Assembly (NCBI RefSeq): GCF_000759795.1
Contig: NZ_BBMZ01000008.1
Location: forward strand, 248,001-312,000
Reading direction: 5' to 3'
DNA: 64,000 bases
From: Pseudescherichia vulneris NBRC 102420
GTDB lineage: Bacteria > Pseudomonadota > Gammaproteobacteria > Enterobacterales > Enterobacteriaceae
Shown here: in pieces, positions 1-7,647 of the stretch
Position numbering within the stretch: position 1 is the first letter of the stretch
Layout: each line of letters opens with the position of its first letter
Made by a program: the position numbers and the translations under genes
The notes under the pieces: generated by a model
Told to the model about the DNA's origin: nothing
Databases searched by the model: none
The model's input: the letters and a program-made list of their open reading frames with translations, nothing else

Positions 1-162
1 GGTGAGAAGGTTTCTCATGGCGATCTGGAGGTGCTCAATTTACGACAATGCTTTCGCGAATTTAGTCTGCAAGCCTACCCCTCGTTGGTCGCGCTGGTAT
101 GGCCTGAGTATCAGCGTCCGGATGTCGATCCCAACCAGGTAACAACCTTTCCCGCAGAGTAA
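1..162 (+). CDS. C-terminal fragment of an unrecognised protein
   Basis: Frame 1 is open from the first base to a TAA at 160-162 and encodes the last 53 residues of a protein ending VTTFPAE. The fragment contains a stretch SLVALVWPEYQRPD but no motif I can assign. It lies 71 bp upstream of yghX in the same orientation, so the two could be cotranscribed. In K-12 the neighbours of yghX are yghW and yghZ, and this tail resembles neither as I remember them. Because the start lies outside the window, this could also be a chance open stretch. Confidence 0.45.
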   Translation, partial: GEKVSHGDLEVLNLRQCFREFSLQAYPSLVALVWPEYQRPDVDPNQVTTFPAE

Positions 163-233
163 CCGCTCGGGTGACTGACAAACGCGTCACGTTATGCTTT
201 GCTTAAAAAGCATTCACCCTCTGGAGAGCAACG

Positions 234-1118
234 ATGACGCGTTTGACGGCCAAAGACTTCCCGCAGGAACTACTCGACTATTACGACTACTACGCCCACG
301 GCAAAATTTCCAAACGCGAGTTTTTACAGCTGGCAACCCGTTATGCCGTGGGCGGCATGACGGCGCTGGCCCTCTTCGATCTGCTCAAACCAAACTATGC
401 CTTGGCCACTCAGGTTGAGTTTACCGACCCGGATATTCTACCGGAGTATATTCATTACCCCTCACCAAACGGTCATGGCGAGGTGCGCGGCTATCTGGTC
501 AAGCCGACTAAAGCAGAGGGTAACGTGCCCGCTGTGGTGGTGGTGCATGAGAACCGGGGACTGAATCCCTATATAGAGGATGTGGCGCGGCGTGTTGCCA
601 AGGCGGGGTATATTGCGTTGGCGCCGGACGGTTTAAGCTCCGTGGGCGGCTATCCCGGTAACGATGATGAAGGGCGAGCGCTACAGCAGAAGGTGGATCC
701 CACTAAGCTGATGAATGACTTCTTTGCGGCAGTAGAATTTATGCAGAGGCATCCTAACGCCACCGGAAAGGTTGGCATCACCGGCTTTTGCTACGGTGGC
801 GGGGTCGCGAACGCGGCGGCGGTCGCCTATCCAGAGCTGGCCTGCGCCGTGCCTTTCTATGGTCGTCAGGCCCCTATCGCCGACGTGCCAAAGATCAACG
901 CACCCGTTTTACTGCACTATGCTCAGCTGGACACGCGCATCAACGAAGGCTGGCCGGCCTATGAGCAGGCGTTAAAGGCAAATAACAAGGTCTATAAAGC
1001 CTATATCTACCCCGACGTTAATCATGGATTTCATAATGACTCTACGCCGCGCTATGACCAGGCCGCAGCGGAGCTGGCATGGGAGCGCACCCTCGACTGG
1101 TTTAAAAAATACCTCTGA
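234..1118 (+). CDS. yghX: YghX, dienelactone hydrolase family protein
   Basis: Alpha/beta hydrolase of the dienelactone hydrolase family, 294 residues; the physiological substrate is not known. The family triad is visible: nucleophile Cys186 in GFCYGGG, Asp233 in AQLDTR and His264 in NHGF, with the family Glu at 106 in HENRG. An N-terminal stretch, SKREFLQ at 26-32 followed by a moderately hydrophobic segment to about residue 58, resembles a Tat signal with Lys-Arg in place of Arg-Arg, so export is possible but unproven. The start is preceded by GGAGAG at suitable spacing. The gene is intact here, whereas I recall the K-12 copy being annotated as a pseudogene. The downstream gap has a TATAAT at 1191-1196 that suits the next gene. 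Confidence 0.9.
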   Translation: MTRLTAKDFPQELLDYYDYYAHGKISKREFLQLATRYAVGGMTALALFDLLKPNYALATQVEFTDPDILPEYIHYPSPNGHGEVRGYLVKPTKAEGNVPAVVVVHENRGLNPYIEDVARRVAKAGYIALAPDGLSSVGGYPGNDDEGRALQQKVDPTKLMNDFFAAVEFMQRHPNATGKVGITGFCYGGGVANAAAVAYPELACAVPFYGRQAPIADVPKINAPVLLHYAQLDTRINEGWPAYEQALKANNKVYKAYIYPDVNHGFHNDSTPRYDQAAAELAWERTLDWFKKYL

Positions 1119-1259
1119 ATACCCGCTGTTAAAAAGTTACTTAAGTAAAATTTAAGCAACTTATGTCAAAAACGCCTCGTCCTGCCTCTCTATAATAACC
1201 TTTATATTAGCATGGTTAATGATTCCTGTTACAGGTCATATGAAGGGGTGAAAGAGTTC

Positions 1260-2126
1260 ATGGACGACAGAGTGGTAGATACGCCTGTGGCACCGCAGGT
1301 GCAGCATTTTCCCTGTGTGGTGTATGAAACACAGAAAAAGATGGATGATTATCAGGCACCCGATATGCGTTACGGCGATCTCAGTGCCCATCGCCTGATG
1401 ACGTCCTACGGGCTCAACGATGTTTCAACCTTAGTTGATCCCTATACTCTGCAGCAGCTACCGAGGAATAACTTTCACGTTCCTCTCTACCAACCGTTGC
1501 CAAAAAGGGTAACGTTAAGCCGTGATGAGTGTATTCGACGTATGTTTAACGAGATGCGTTCGCTCTCCCATATGCCGTTCTCGCTGTATGGGCCGTATCG
1601 CTATGTGATAAATGAGATGATTGACCATCTGCAAAACGGTCATGGGCAGGTCTTCCGCTCACCGCTGTTGAATCAGGCGATTAAGGAGCAAATTACTCAG
1701 GACGGTTCGGAAAATAACACTTTAAAAATGATAGAAAAAGTTTTAGATAACACCATTATTAAGCAAAAGAAAACTGTCCCAAGTTCTTTAAAGTCACATG
1801 TTAAGAAAAGTATCTCAGGAGGCCGTTTACCAAAATTCGATCGTCTTGAGGACAGGGCTAACGGCTTGGGGATCACCGTTCATGATACTTGGGCAACATG
1901 CATCACGATTACATCGGTTGTTTTTAGCGCCACGTGCTGGAAAGCCTCAGTCCATTACCGCATCCAGGATCACTTTGGACTAGATGATGACGACATCCTG
2001 AACTGGGAGTTTCGCCAGTGGCGCTTCTTCCGCCTGTGGTTTGTCCTACAGCGGTACAATGCCATGGCTCACAGACCCTTTATTACTGAGATGGAAACGA
2101 CTATGGAGATCGCTGGCGCGCTATGA
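1260..2126 (+). CDS. DUF3289 family protein
   Basis: I recognise a DUF3289-like protein of about 288 residues from its N-terminal MDDYQAPDMRYGDLS block, its C-terminal HYRIQDHFGLDDDDILN acidic block and the FRQWRFFRLWFVLQRYN block after it. The family has no established function. No signal peptide is evident. I chose ATG 1260, preceded by AAGGGG, over the in-frame ATG at 1212: a TATAAT at 1191-1196 would put the transcript start near 1203, leaving almost no leader for 1212. The stop overlaps the next start (ATGA at 2123-2126), so this gene and the DUF943 genes are translationally coupled. Base composition is clearly lower in G+C than in yghX and the chemoreceptor gene. Pairing with a small membrane-anchored partner suggests an effector/immunity or other two-component arrangement; that is inference. 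Confidence 0.75.
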   Translation: MDDRVVDTPVAPQVQHFPCVVYETQKKMDDYQAPDMRYGDLSAHRLMTSYGLNDVSTLVDPYTLQQLPRNNFHVPLYQPLPKRVTLSRDECIRRMFNEMRSLSHMPFSLYGPYRYVINEMIDHLQNGHGQVFRSPLLNQAIKEQITQDGSENNTLKMIEKVLDNTIIKQKKTVPSSLKSHVKKSISGGRLPKFDRLEDRANGLGITVHDTWATCITITSVVFSATCWKASVHYRIQDHFGLDDDDILNWEFRQWRFFRLWFVLQRYNAMAHRPFITEMETTMEIAGAL

Positions 2127-2128
2127 AA
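2107..2128. repeat. Direct repeat, first copy, at the DUF3289/DUF943 junction
   Basis: Bases 2107-2128, covering the last codons of the DUF3289 gene and the first of DUF943 copy 1, recur exactly at 2594-2615 upstream of DUF943 copy 2. The match continues with one mismatch to about 2141. This marks the left edge of the tandem duplication. Confidence 0.85.
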
Positions 2129-2569
2129 ATATCTTTTAAAACATGCGGCATTGTAACTTGTATCACGGGGGCGCTCATCTTGGCATGGATCAACCTCCGC
2201 CCCGTAGAGGTGGTTGCCGTGCATCAGGACGATGAATTTGCCTATATCCTGGTACATAACTTCCCGCTGACGGACAAAGGCAAAATTGCATGGTGGCTGG
2301 CACATGCCAATGAGCTGAAGGCAAAATACGCGATTCCCCGCCCTGGCCCATATGGGCTGTACTCTATCTCTTTCTGGGATTTCGGGGATGGCTATAAAGA
2401 AGATGCTTTTGATCTGTTCTGCTTTAGCGATATGAAAACCAAGAAAAACTGCATCGAAAAAAACATGGTTTTTAGCATTGATAATAACATTGAAGGAACG
2501 GTTATTTTTACTACTGATAATGATGCATACACGCTGAAAGATGGAAAAATCGTCCCTCATAAGATTTAA
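2123..2569 (+). CDS. DUF943 family membrane-anchored protein, copy 1
   Basis: A 148-residue protein with one hydrophobic segment at about residues 8-26 followed by LRPVEVVAVH, so probably a signal-anchored protein with a periplasmic body. The remainder carries the features I associate with DUF943: LTDKGKIAWWL, ISFWDFGDGYKED and CFSDMKTKKNC. The family has no known function. Its start overlaps the stop of the DUF3289 gene by four bases. A near copy follows 40 bp downstream with the same length and, by my count, about 115 of 148 identical residues without gaps. A small partner encoded right after, and coupled to, a larger soluble protein fits an immunity role, but nothing in the sequence proves it. 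Confidence 0.75.
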   Translation: MKISFKTCGIVTCITGALILAWINLRPVEVVAVHQDDEFAYILVHNFPLTDKGKIAWWLAHANELKAKYAIPRPGPYGLYSISFWDFGDGYKEDAFDLFCFSDMKTKKNCIEKNMVFSIDNNIEGTVIFTTDNDAYTLKDGKIVPHKI

Positions 2570-2593
2570 CGGGTTGAACGAAAAAGACAACGT

Positions 2594-2615
2594 AGATCGC
2601 TGGCGCGCTATGAAA
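2594..2615. repeat. Direct repeat, second copy, at the start of DUF943 copy 2
   Basis: Exact 22-base repeat of 2107-2128. It supplies copy 2 with the same start context as copy 1 and decides the start codon at 2610. Confidence 0.85.
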
Positions 2616-3056
2616 TTATCTTTTAAAAAATTCGGGATTGTCGCTTGCATAGCGGGAGTGCTGTTGCTGGCATGGATAACCCTCCGCCCGGTAGAGGTGG
2701 TTGCTGTACATCAGCACAATGAATTTGCCTATATCCTGGTGCGGAACTTTCCCCTGACGGATAGAGGCAAAATTGCGTGGTGGCTGGCCCACGCTGATAA
2801 GTTGAAAACGAAATATGGGTTTCCCCGCCCCGGTCCGTACGGACTTTTCTCTGTCTCTTTCTGGGATTTCAAAGACGGCTATAAAGAAGACGCGTTCGAT
2901 CTGTTCTGCTTTAGCGATATGAAAACCAGGAAAAACTGCATCGACAAAAATGTTGTTCTTAGCGTGGATAATGCTATTGACGGCACCGTTTTTTTTACTA
3001 CTGACGATGACACATATACGCTGAAAGATGGAAAAATTGTCCCCTTTACGCTTTGA
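2610..3056 (+). CDS. DUF943 family membrane-anchored protein, copy 2
   Basis: Tandem duplicate of the preceding gene, also 148 residues, with the same N-terminal membrane segment, LTDRGKIAWWL, FWDFKDGYKED and CFSDMKTRKNC. A longer in-frame start exists at 2541, but ATG 2610 is chosen because the 22 bases at 2594-2615 exactly match 2107-2128, which span the start of copy 1. The duplicated unit thus took along the last bases of the DUF3289 gene. Differences between the copies are spread along the protein, including the membrane segment (VTCITGALIL versus VACIAGVLLL), and no reading-frame damage is visible, so both look functional. Lower G+C than the surrounding core genes. Confidence 0.75.
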   Translation: MKLSFKKFGIVACIAGVLLLAWITLRPVEVVAVHQHNEFAYILVRNFPLTDRGKIAWWLAHADKLKTKYGFPRPGPYGLFSVSFWDFKDGYKEDAFDLFCFSDMKTRKNCIDKNVVLSVDNAIDGTVFFTTDDDTYTLKDGKIVPFTL

Positions 3057-3229
3057 TGCGGCGCGCTACCCATTCCCTTCTGATGATTGCGTTAAGAAGA
3101 TTGCCAGTCTTCATTTTCCTGATAACGGGATGTTCCTCGCGAAATAATAAACTCATGCAACTGTTTAGCGCTGCTAAAATATACCTGCTTGCACTCGCTT
3201 CCTGCTGTGCCAGTCGGCCCCTTCGCTGA
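3056..3229 (+). CDS. Possible small lipoprotein-like ORF
   Basis: A 57-codon frame opens with an ATG overlapping the stop of DUF943 copy 2 (TGATG at 3054-3058) and ends at TGA 3227-3229. It begins MRRATHSLLM and contains PVFIFLITGCSS, a hydrophobic stretch with a lipobox-like LITGC around residue 25, so a tiny lipoprotein is conceivable. The rest (LALASCCASRPLR) has no recognisable domain. The coupling overlap is the main argument for translation. It may equally be the decayed remnant of a longer gene. Confidence 0.3.
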   Translation: MRRATHSLLMIALRRLPVFIFLITGCSSRNNKLMQLFSAAKIYLLALASCCASRPLR

Positions 3230-3754
3230 TGTAAATAACCCCCTTCCAACGTCGTTCTTCAGCGCTGACAGGTGGCAACGGGGTGCCTGTCTCTCTATCA
3301 AAAGATGCAAAGCCAGTAGTGGCGCGCTCTGTAGCGAGTCGCTGCCTATTTATAACGTTGCCCTTAAATAAATAGCGTAGTTACTCACTTCTTATCAAAA
3401 TAAATGAATAGGTATTCATTTATTTTATTTTAATAAAAATAGGTCCTCTCTTTGAGCACGTTATTAACGTTATTTTAATGGGAGTAAGCTTTTTTGTAAG
3501 CCAGCTAACTATATTTAGGATAGGCGAAGAGTAAAGCAGATTCAGGTAATAAAATGCTTTGGGAAAATCATCGTGACTTATCTTTTTGTGCTTATTTTTC
3601 AGTATGTTGCATTTAAGATTGTTCTTAATGATACGTTTTTTTTAAAAATTTATAGGCACAAATCCAGCCCGCAAACTATTATAGCGCACCACACCCTGTT
3701 TTAAGCAGGATAACTCACAGCGCGTTTTTTGATCAAAAAAATTATGCGTTACTC
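3230..3754. other. AT-rich intergenic region upstream of the chemoreceptor gene
   Basis: About 525 bases without a convincing gene. The region is much richer in A+T than the flanking core genes, contains a perfect palindrome at 3397-3426 and a copy of GGCGCGCT at 3321-3328 matching the duplicated DUF943 junction, and leads into the sigma-28 promoter. It looks like the decayed edge of the DUF3289/DUF943 cassette joined to regulatory DNA. Confidence 0.6.
3397..3426. repeat. Perfect 14-bp inverted repeat with a 2-base centre
   Basis: The arms 3397-3410 and 3413-3426 are exact reverse complements around a central GG and consist almost wholly of A and T. It could be an operator or a weak terminator for the DUF943 transcript, since T-rich sequence follows the right arm. 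Confidence 0.6.
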
Positions 3755-3781
3755 TACATATTGTCATTAACATGCCGATAA
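3755..3781 (+). promoter_or_regulatory. Sigma-28 (FliA) type promoter for the chemoreceptor gene
   Basis: TACATATT at 3755-3762 and GCCGATAA at 3774-3781 are separated by 11 bases. The second box is the exact flagellar class 3 consensus -10 element, and the first is a partial match to TAAAGTTT. It lies 55 bp upstream of the chemoreceptor start, placing that gene in the flagellar regulon. Confidence 0.8.
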
Positions 3782-3836
3782 CTCTGCTAAGTCGCTTGCG
3801 ACAAAAAGTATCCACCTTATCGGCAAGGAATTAATT

Positions 3837-5480
3837 ATGCGCGTGCTGCAAAACTTCACCATTCGTTTGGTGTTGCTGGTTATCCTCGGCATCTTTTGCC
3901 TGATGTGGTCCAGCGTTGGACTGTATAGCGTCTTTTCGCTCTCTAAGGTGGCTGAAGGCAATGAGATCGATCGTCAGCTGGTGAACCAGATGACGCTGCT
4001 CAGCCAGGGCAACGATCAATATTTTCGCGTGGTGACTCGCCTGTCCCGTGCGCTGGAGACAAAAGCCGCTGGCGGCAACGCGGACTTCAGCCAGGTCGAA
4101 CTGGCGCTGGACAACATGAAAACCAAGCTGGATGCGCTGAAAGCCATCTCGCCAGGCCCCATGGATGAGAAGGTCTCCGCGCAGGCCATTGCCAACTGGC
4201 AGGCGCTGCTGGATCAGGGCGTAACGCCGCAGGTGCAGCTGGCGCAGCAGGGCTCGCTGGACGCTTATCGCCAGCAGGCAAATAACGTCACGCCCGCGCT
4301 GAGCCGCGCCTTTGGCGCATCGGCAGAGGCCTTTAACACCGCCGCCAGCACACGTCTGGACGAGACGCGCGTGATGGTTGACGGGCAGACCAGCGTAACC
4401 CGCATCCTGATCCTGACCGCGGTGATCCTCGGCCTGCTGATCCTGCTGTTTACCGATCGCTACCTGGTTGCCATGCTGGTTAAACCGCTGGCCATCATTC
4501 GCGAACATTTCCGCACCATCGCGCAGGGCGACCTCAGCCAGCCGGTCCAGGATCTGGGTCGCAACTGTGTCGGCCAGCTGGTACCGCTGCTGCGTGCCAT
4601 GCAGGATAGCCTACGTGATGCGGTCAGCACCATCCGCCAGGGCAGCGACAACATCTGGCGCGGCGCCACCGAAATCTCCAGCGGCAATAACGATCTCTCT
4701 TCCCGTACGGAAGAGCAGGCGGCGGCATTGGAAGAGACGGCAGCCAGCATGGAGCAGCTGACCGCGACGGTGAAGCTGAATGCGGACAACGCGCGCCAGG
4801 CCAGCGAGCTTGCGGACGTGGCCTCGACGCGAGCGAGTAAAGGCGGCGAGCTGGTCGACGCGGTGATCGGCACCATGACCGGCATCTCCGATAGCTCGAA
4901 GAAGATCGCTGAGATCACCACGGTGATTAACAGTATCGCTTTCCAGACCAATATCCTGGCGCTCAACGCGGCGGTAGAGGCGGCACGCGCAGGTGAGCAG
5001 GGACGTGGTTTCGCCGTCGTGGCCGGTGAGGTACGTAACCTTGCCAGCCGCAGCGCCGATGCGGCGAAACAGATCGAGTCGCTGATCGCCGATTCCGTTA
5101 GCCGGGTTGATAAAGGGGCGCAGCTGGTTAACGACGCCGGTACAACCATGGAAGGCATTTTGCGCGCGGTGACGGAAGTGACCACCATCATGAAGCAGAT
5201 TGCTAACGCCTCCGCCGAGCAGAGCAAAGGCATCTCCCAGGTTGGCGTCGCGATTACCCAGATGGACAGCGTAACGCAGCAAAACGCCTCGCTGGTGGAA
5301 GAGGTCTCTGCCGCCGCGGCGGCGCTTGAGCGCCAGACCGAAGAGCTACAGCGTTCGGTACAGCGGTTCCGCCTCTCTGCTGGTGATGAGCAGAGAGCAG
5401 GCAGCACCGCAGTAAATTCTGCCTCTATGCCGCGTCCCACCGTAGCGCATTCTGCGCAGGATGAGTGGGTTGCGTTCTAA
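3837..5480 (+). CDS. Methyl-accepting chemotaxis protein
   Basis: A 547-residue transmembrane chemoreceptor that would control CheA through CheW. Membrane segments lie at about 10-30 and 188-208, enclosing a periplasmic four-helix type sensor domain (about 31-187). A HAMP domain follows at about 212-265, then the cytoplasmic helical hairpin with the conserved tip [16 protein letters not shown] near 364-379. The last five residues, EWVAF, fit the xWxxF tether that high-abundance receptors use to recruit CheR and CheB. The ligand cannot be read from sequence: the sensor domain is clearly diverged from Tar and Tsr as I remember them, and the length matches the Salmonella citrate receptor Tcp, which is not enough to name it. 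Transcription is predicted from the sigma-28 promoter at 3755-3781. Confidence 0.93.
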   Translation: MRVLQNFTIRLVLLVILGIFCLMWSSVGLYSVFSLSKVAEGNEIDRQLVNQMTLLSQGNDQYFRVVTRLSRALETKAAGGNADFSQVELALDNMKTKLDALKAISPGPMDEKVSAQAIANWQALLDQGVTPQVQLAQQGSLDAYRQQANNVTPALSRAFGASAEAFNTAASTRLDETRVMVDGQTSVTRILILTAVILGLLILLFTDRYLVAMLVKPLAIIREHFRTIAQGDLSQPVQDLGRNCVGQLVPLLRAMQDSLRDAVSTIRQGSDNIWRGATEISSGNNDLSSRTEEQAAALEETAASMEQLTATVKLNADNARQASELADVASTRASKGGELVDAVIGTMTGISDSSKKIAEITTVINSIAFQTNILALNAAVEAARAGEQGRGFAVVAGEVRNLASRSADAAKQIESLIADSVSRVDKGAQLVNDAGTTMEGILRAVTEVTTIMKQIANASAEQSKGISQVGVAITQMDSVTQQNASLVEEVSAAAAALERQTEELQRSVQRFRLSAGDEQRAGSTAVNSASMPRPTVAHSAQDEWVAF

Positions 5481-5532
5481 GCGCCTCTGTCAAAGCGACG
5501 TAGCGTGGGTTGCCGTATCCCCGCTACGTTAC

Positions 5533-6495
5533 TCACCCTGAGAGCAGCGTGGCACCGATAGCCGCGCCGTTCTTACCGCTGTGTTTGATCTGATACATTG
5601 CCAAATCTGCCCGGACGAGCGAGTTGACAAAATCATCCTCGTCCAGGGCTTGTTCAATACCAATCGACGCGCCCACGCTTGCCACGCCGTTAGCCAGCTC
5701 AAACGGGGTTAATGCTGCCTGCAGGCAACGCTGTGCAGCGCGGGTGACCTGCTCTTCCTTAAGTGCAAAAGGCAGCAGCAGCACAAACTCATCCCCACCA
5801 AGCCGCCCAACGATCGTTCCCGACGGGCAGGCCTCGCGCAGCCGCTGGCTAAGCTGCATCAGCAGCTCGTCGCCGCTGCGGTGACCAAAGGTGTCATTCA
5901 CGTTTTTAAAATCATCGAGATCGATAAACGCCACGCAGAGCGCCCCCGCCATCTTTAACGCCTCGAAATGCTGGATCAGAGCATGACGGTTGGCAAGTCC
6001 GGTAAGCGGATCGTGGTTCGCCAGCAGGGCCAGCTGCTCCTCGTACTGCTTCTCTTTGGTCATATCGATATGCGTACCGGTGACCTTCAGCGGCTGGCCG
6101 CTATCGTCCCACTCGCTGACGCGCCCCCGGTCAAGCACCCACGTCACGGTGCCGTTTTTATGCTGCATGCGGTGCAGCGCTTCGTAGAAGGGAGTTTTTC
6201 CGTGCAGATGGCCGTAAAAGGCGTCCAGCACCCGCTCTCTGTCGTCCGGATGCAGATGCTCTTTCCAGACCTCAAAGCGGGCGTTGAGCTCTTTCGGCTG
6301 GTAGCCCAGCATCGATCCCCAGCGACGGTTAAAGATGATCAGCTTGCCGCTGGGTACGTCCAACTGCCACAGGCAGAGGCCGGTACCGTCCAGCGCCGCG
6401 CTGAGCTTGCTGCGGGCGTCACGCGCCAGCCGCACCAGTCGGGCGTTGTGCTTCTTCAGATTCTGGATCTGCTGCTTAAGCGCGAGTTCAGACAT
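5533..6495 (-). CDS. PAS-GGDEF diguanylate cyclase
   Basis: A 320-residue cytoplasmic protein predicted to make cyclic di-GMP from two GTP. A short basic coiled-coil-like N-terminus (1-30) precedes a PAS fold of the PAS_3 type (about 31-150, with LHPDDRERV and GTHIDMTKEKQ) and a GGDEF domain (about 155-315). HDPLTGLANR, FIDLDDFKNVND and the intact active site GRLGGDEF (233-237) are visible. The inhibitory I-site RxxD expected just upstream of GGDEF is replaced by PSGT, so product feedback through that site should be lost. No membrane segment is present, so the PAS domain must sense a cytosolic cue. It converges with the chemoreceptor gene, 52 bp apart, a natural pairing of motility and sessility functions. 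Confidence 0.92.
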   Translation of the reverse strand: MSELALKQQIQNLKKHNARLVRLARDARSKLSAALDGTGLCLWQLDVPSGKLIIFNRRWGSMLGYQPKELNARFEVWKEHLHPDDRERVLDAFYGHLHGKTPFYEALHRMQHKNGTVTWVLDRGRVSEWDDSGQPLKVTGTHIDMTKEKQYEEQLALLANHDPLTGLANRHALIQHFEALKMAGALCVAFIDLDDFKNVNDTFGHRSGDELLMQLSQRLREACPSGTIVGRLGGDEFVLLLPFALKEEQVTRAAQRCLQAALTPFELANGVASVGASIGIEQALDEDDFVNSLVRADLAMYQIKHSGKNGAAIGATLLSG

Positions 6496-6595
6496 ACCGG
6501 CCGATTAGGAGTAAATAAAAACCATTCTTACTAGTTATTTTTTTGTTGTAAATACAGCAGGAAAAAAAGAGGAAGCGTAATCGATTTCAAAAGGT

Positions 6596-6618
6596 GACCG
6601 GGCAGAAGACGCCCGGTC
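6596..6618 (-). terminator. Rho-independent terminator of yghU
   Basis: Arms 6596-6603 and 6611-6618 form an 8-bp GC-rich stem with a 7-base loop. Read on the minus strand it is followed shortly by a T-rich CCTTTTG. It starts 8 bp after the yghU stop. Confidence 0.65.
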
Positions 6619-6626
6619 GGAAAGCG

Positions 6627-7493
6627 TTAGGCCTGGCGTTTGTCCTGCGTGTTATTCGCAAAGTCGCTGGCGTCGTGGCGCTCGTGCAGCTGCTCGTTAA
6701 GCGGTCCGTTGGTGCGGTTAACGATGCGGCCGCGCTGTACGCCGGGACGCTCAGCAATCTCTTTGGCCCAGCGCAGCACGTTTTTATAGCTGCCTGCGTC
6801 GAGAAACTCTGCCGCGTCGTAAACGTTGCCAAGCACGACGTTGCCGTACCACGGCCAGATAGCCATATCGGCGATGGTATAGTCGTCGCCCGCCACAAAC
6901 TTGTGTTCGGCAAGCTGCTTATCAAGCACGTCGAGCTGACGCTTGGCTTCCATGGTGAAGCGGTTAATGGCGTACTCAATTTTTACCGGCGCATAGCTAT
7001 AGAAGTGGCCGAAACCGCCGCCGAGGAACGGGGCAGAGCCCTGTAGCCAGAAGAGCCAGTTCAGCGTTTCGGCACGGCCTGCCGGATCGGTTGGCAGGAA
7101 GTGACCAAACTTTTCTGCCAGATAGAGCAGGATCGCGCCGGACTCAAATACGCGGGTAGGGGGCGTGGTGCTGTGATCGCGCAGGGCCGGAATTTTTGAG
7201 TTCGGGTTTACCTCCACGAAACCACTGGAGAACTGGTCGCCCTCGCCGATGCGAATCAGCCAGGCATCATACTCCGCCTCGCTGACGCCTTTTTCCAGCA
7301 GCTCCTCCAGCAGAATCGTGACCTTTTGACCGTTCGGCGTGCCAAGGGAGTAGAGCTGCAGTGGGTGTTTACCCACCGGCAGCGTTTTTTCATGTGTAGA
7401 GCCAGAGACAGGACGGTTGATGTTAGCAAACGCGCCGCCGCCGGATTTATCCCACGTCCACACCTTAGGTGGTTGATAGCTGTTGTCTGACAT
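6627..7493 (-). CDS. yghU: YghU, glutathione/disulfide-bond oxidoreductase of the Nu GST class
   Basis: A 288-residue glutathione S-transferase-like protein. The K-12 homologue has disulfide-bond reductase activity toward small disulfides and organic hydroperoxides and binds two glutathiones per subunit; this is knowledge of the family, not read here. The N-terminal extension with KVWTWDKSGGGAFANINRP precedes the thioredoxin fold (LYSLGTPNGQKV, NPNSKIPAL, ESGAILLYLAEK) and a helical C-terminal domain with FVAGDDYTIADMAIWPW. The start at 7493 (MSDNSYQPP) matches the family N-terminus; an upstream in-frame ATG at 7550 would add 19 unrelated residues. Single-gene unit with its own terminator. 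Confidence 0.93.
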   Translation of the reverse strand: MSDNSYQPPKVWTWDKSGGGAFANINRPVSGSTHEKTLPVGKHPLQLYSLGTPNGQKVTILLEELLEKGVSEAEYDAWLIRIGEGDQFSSGFVEVNPNSKIPALRDHSTTPPTRVFESGAILLYLAEKFGHFLPTDPAGRAETLNWLFWLQGSAPFLGGGFGHFYSYAPVKIEYAINRFTMEAKRQLDVLDKQLAEHKFVAGDDYTIADMAIWPWYGNVVLGNVYDAAEFLDAGSYKNVLRWAKEIAERPGVQRGRIVNRTNGPLNEQLHERHDASDFANNTQDKRQA

Positions 7494-7647
7494 AGCGATT
7501 CCCCATTTTTTATTCGTGTCGATAAACAGTCTACTCCACTTTTTTTGCAATGGGGTTAGCTAAAAAATGCACTTATTAATGAAGATATTACGTAAGGATA
7601 AAGCCTATGTTTTCTATAAGCCTTATCTCTACCATCTATGGGGAAAT

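Noticed and set aside
5481..5532. Weak CGTAGCG/CGCTACG pairing between the chemoreceptor and cyclase genes as a bidirectional terminator
   Set aside because: The loop is long and there is no T run on either side, so I do not call it.
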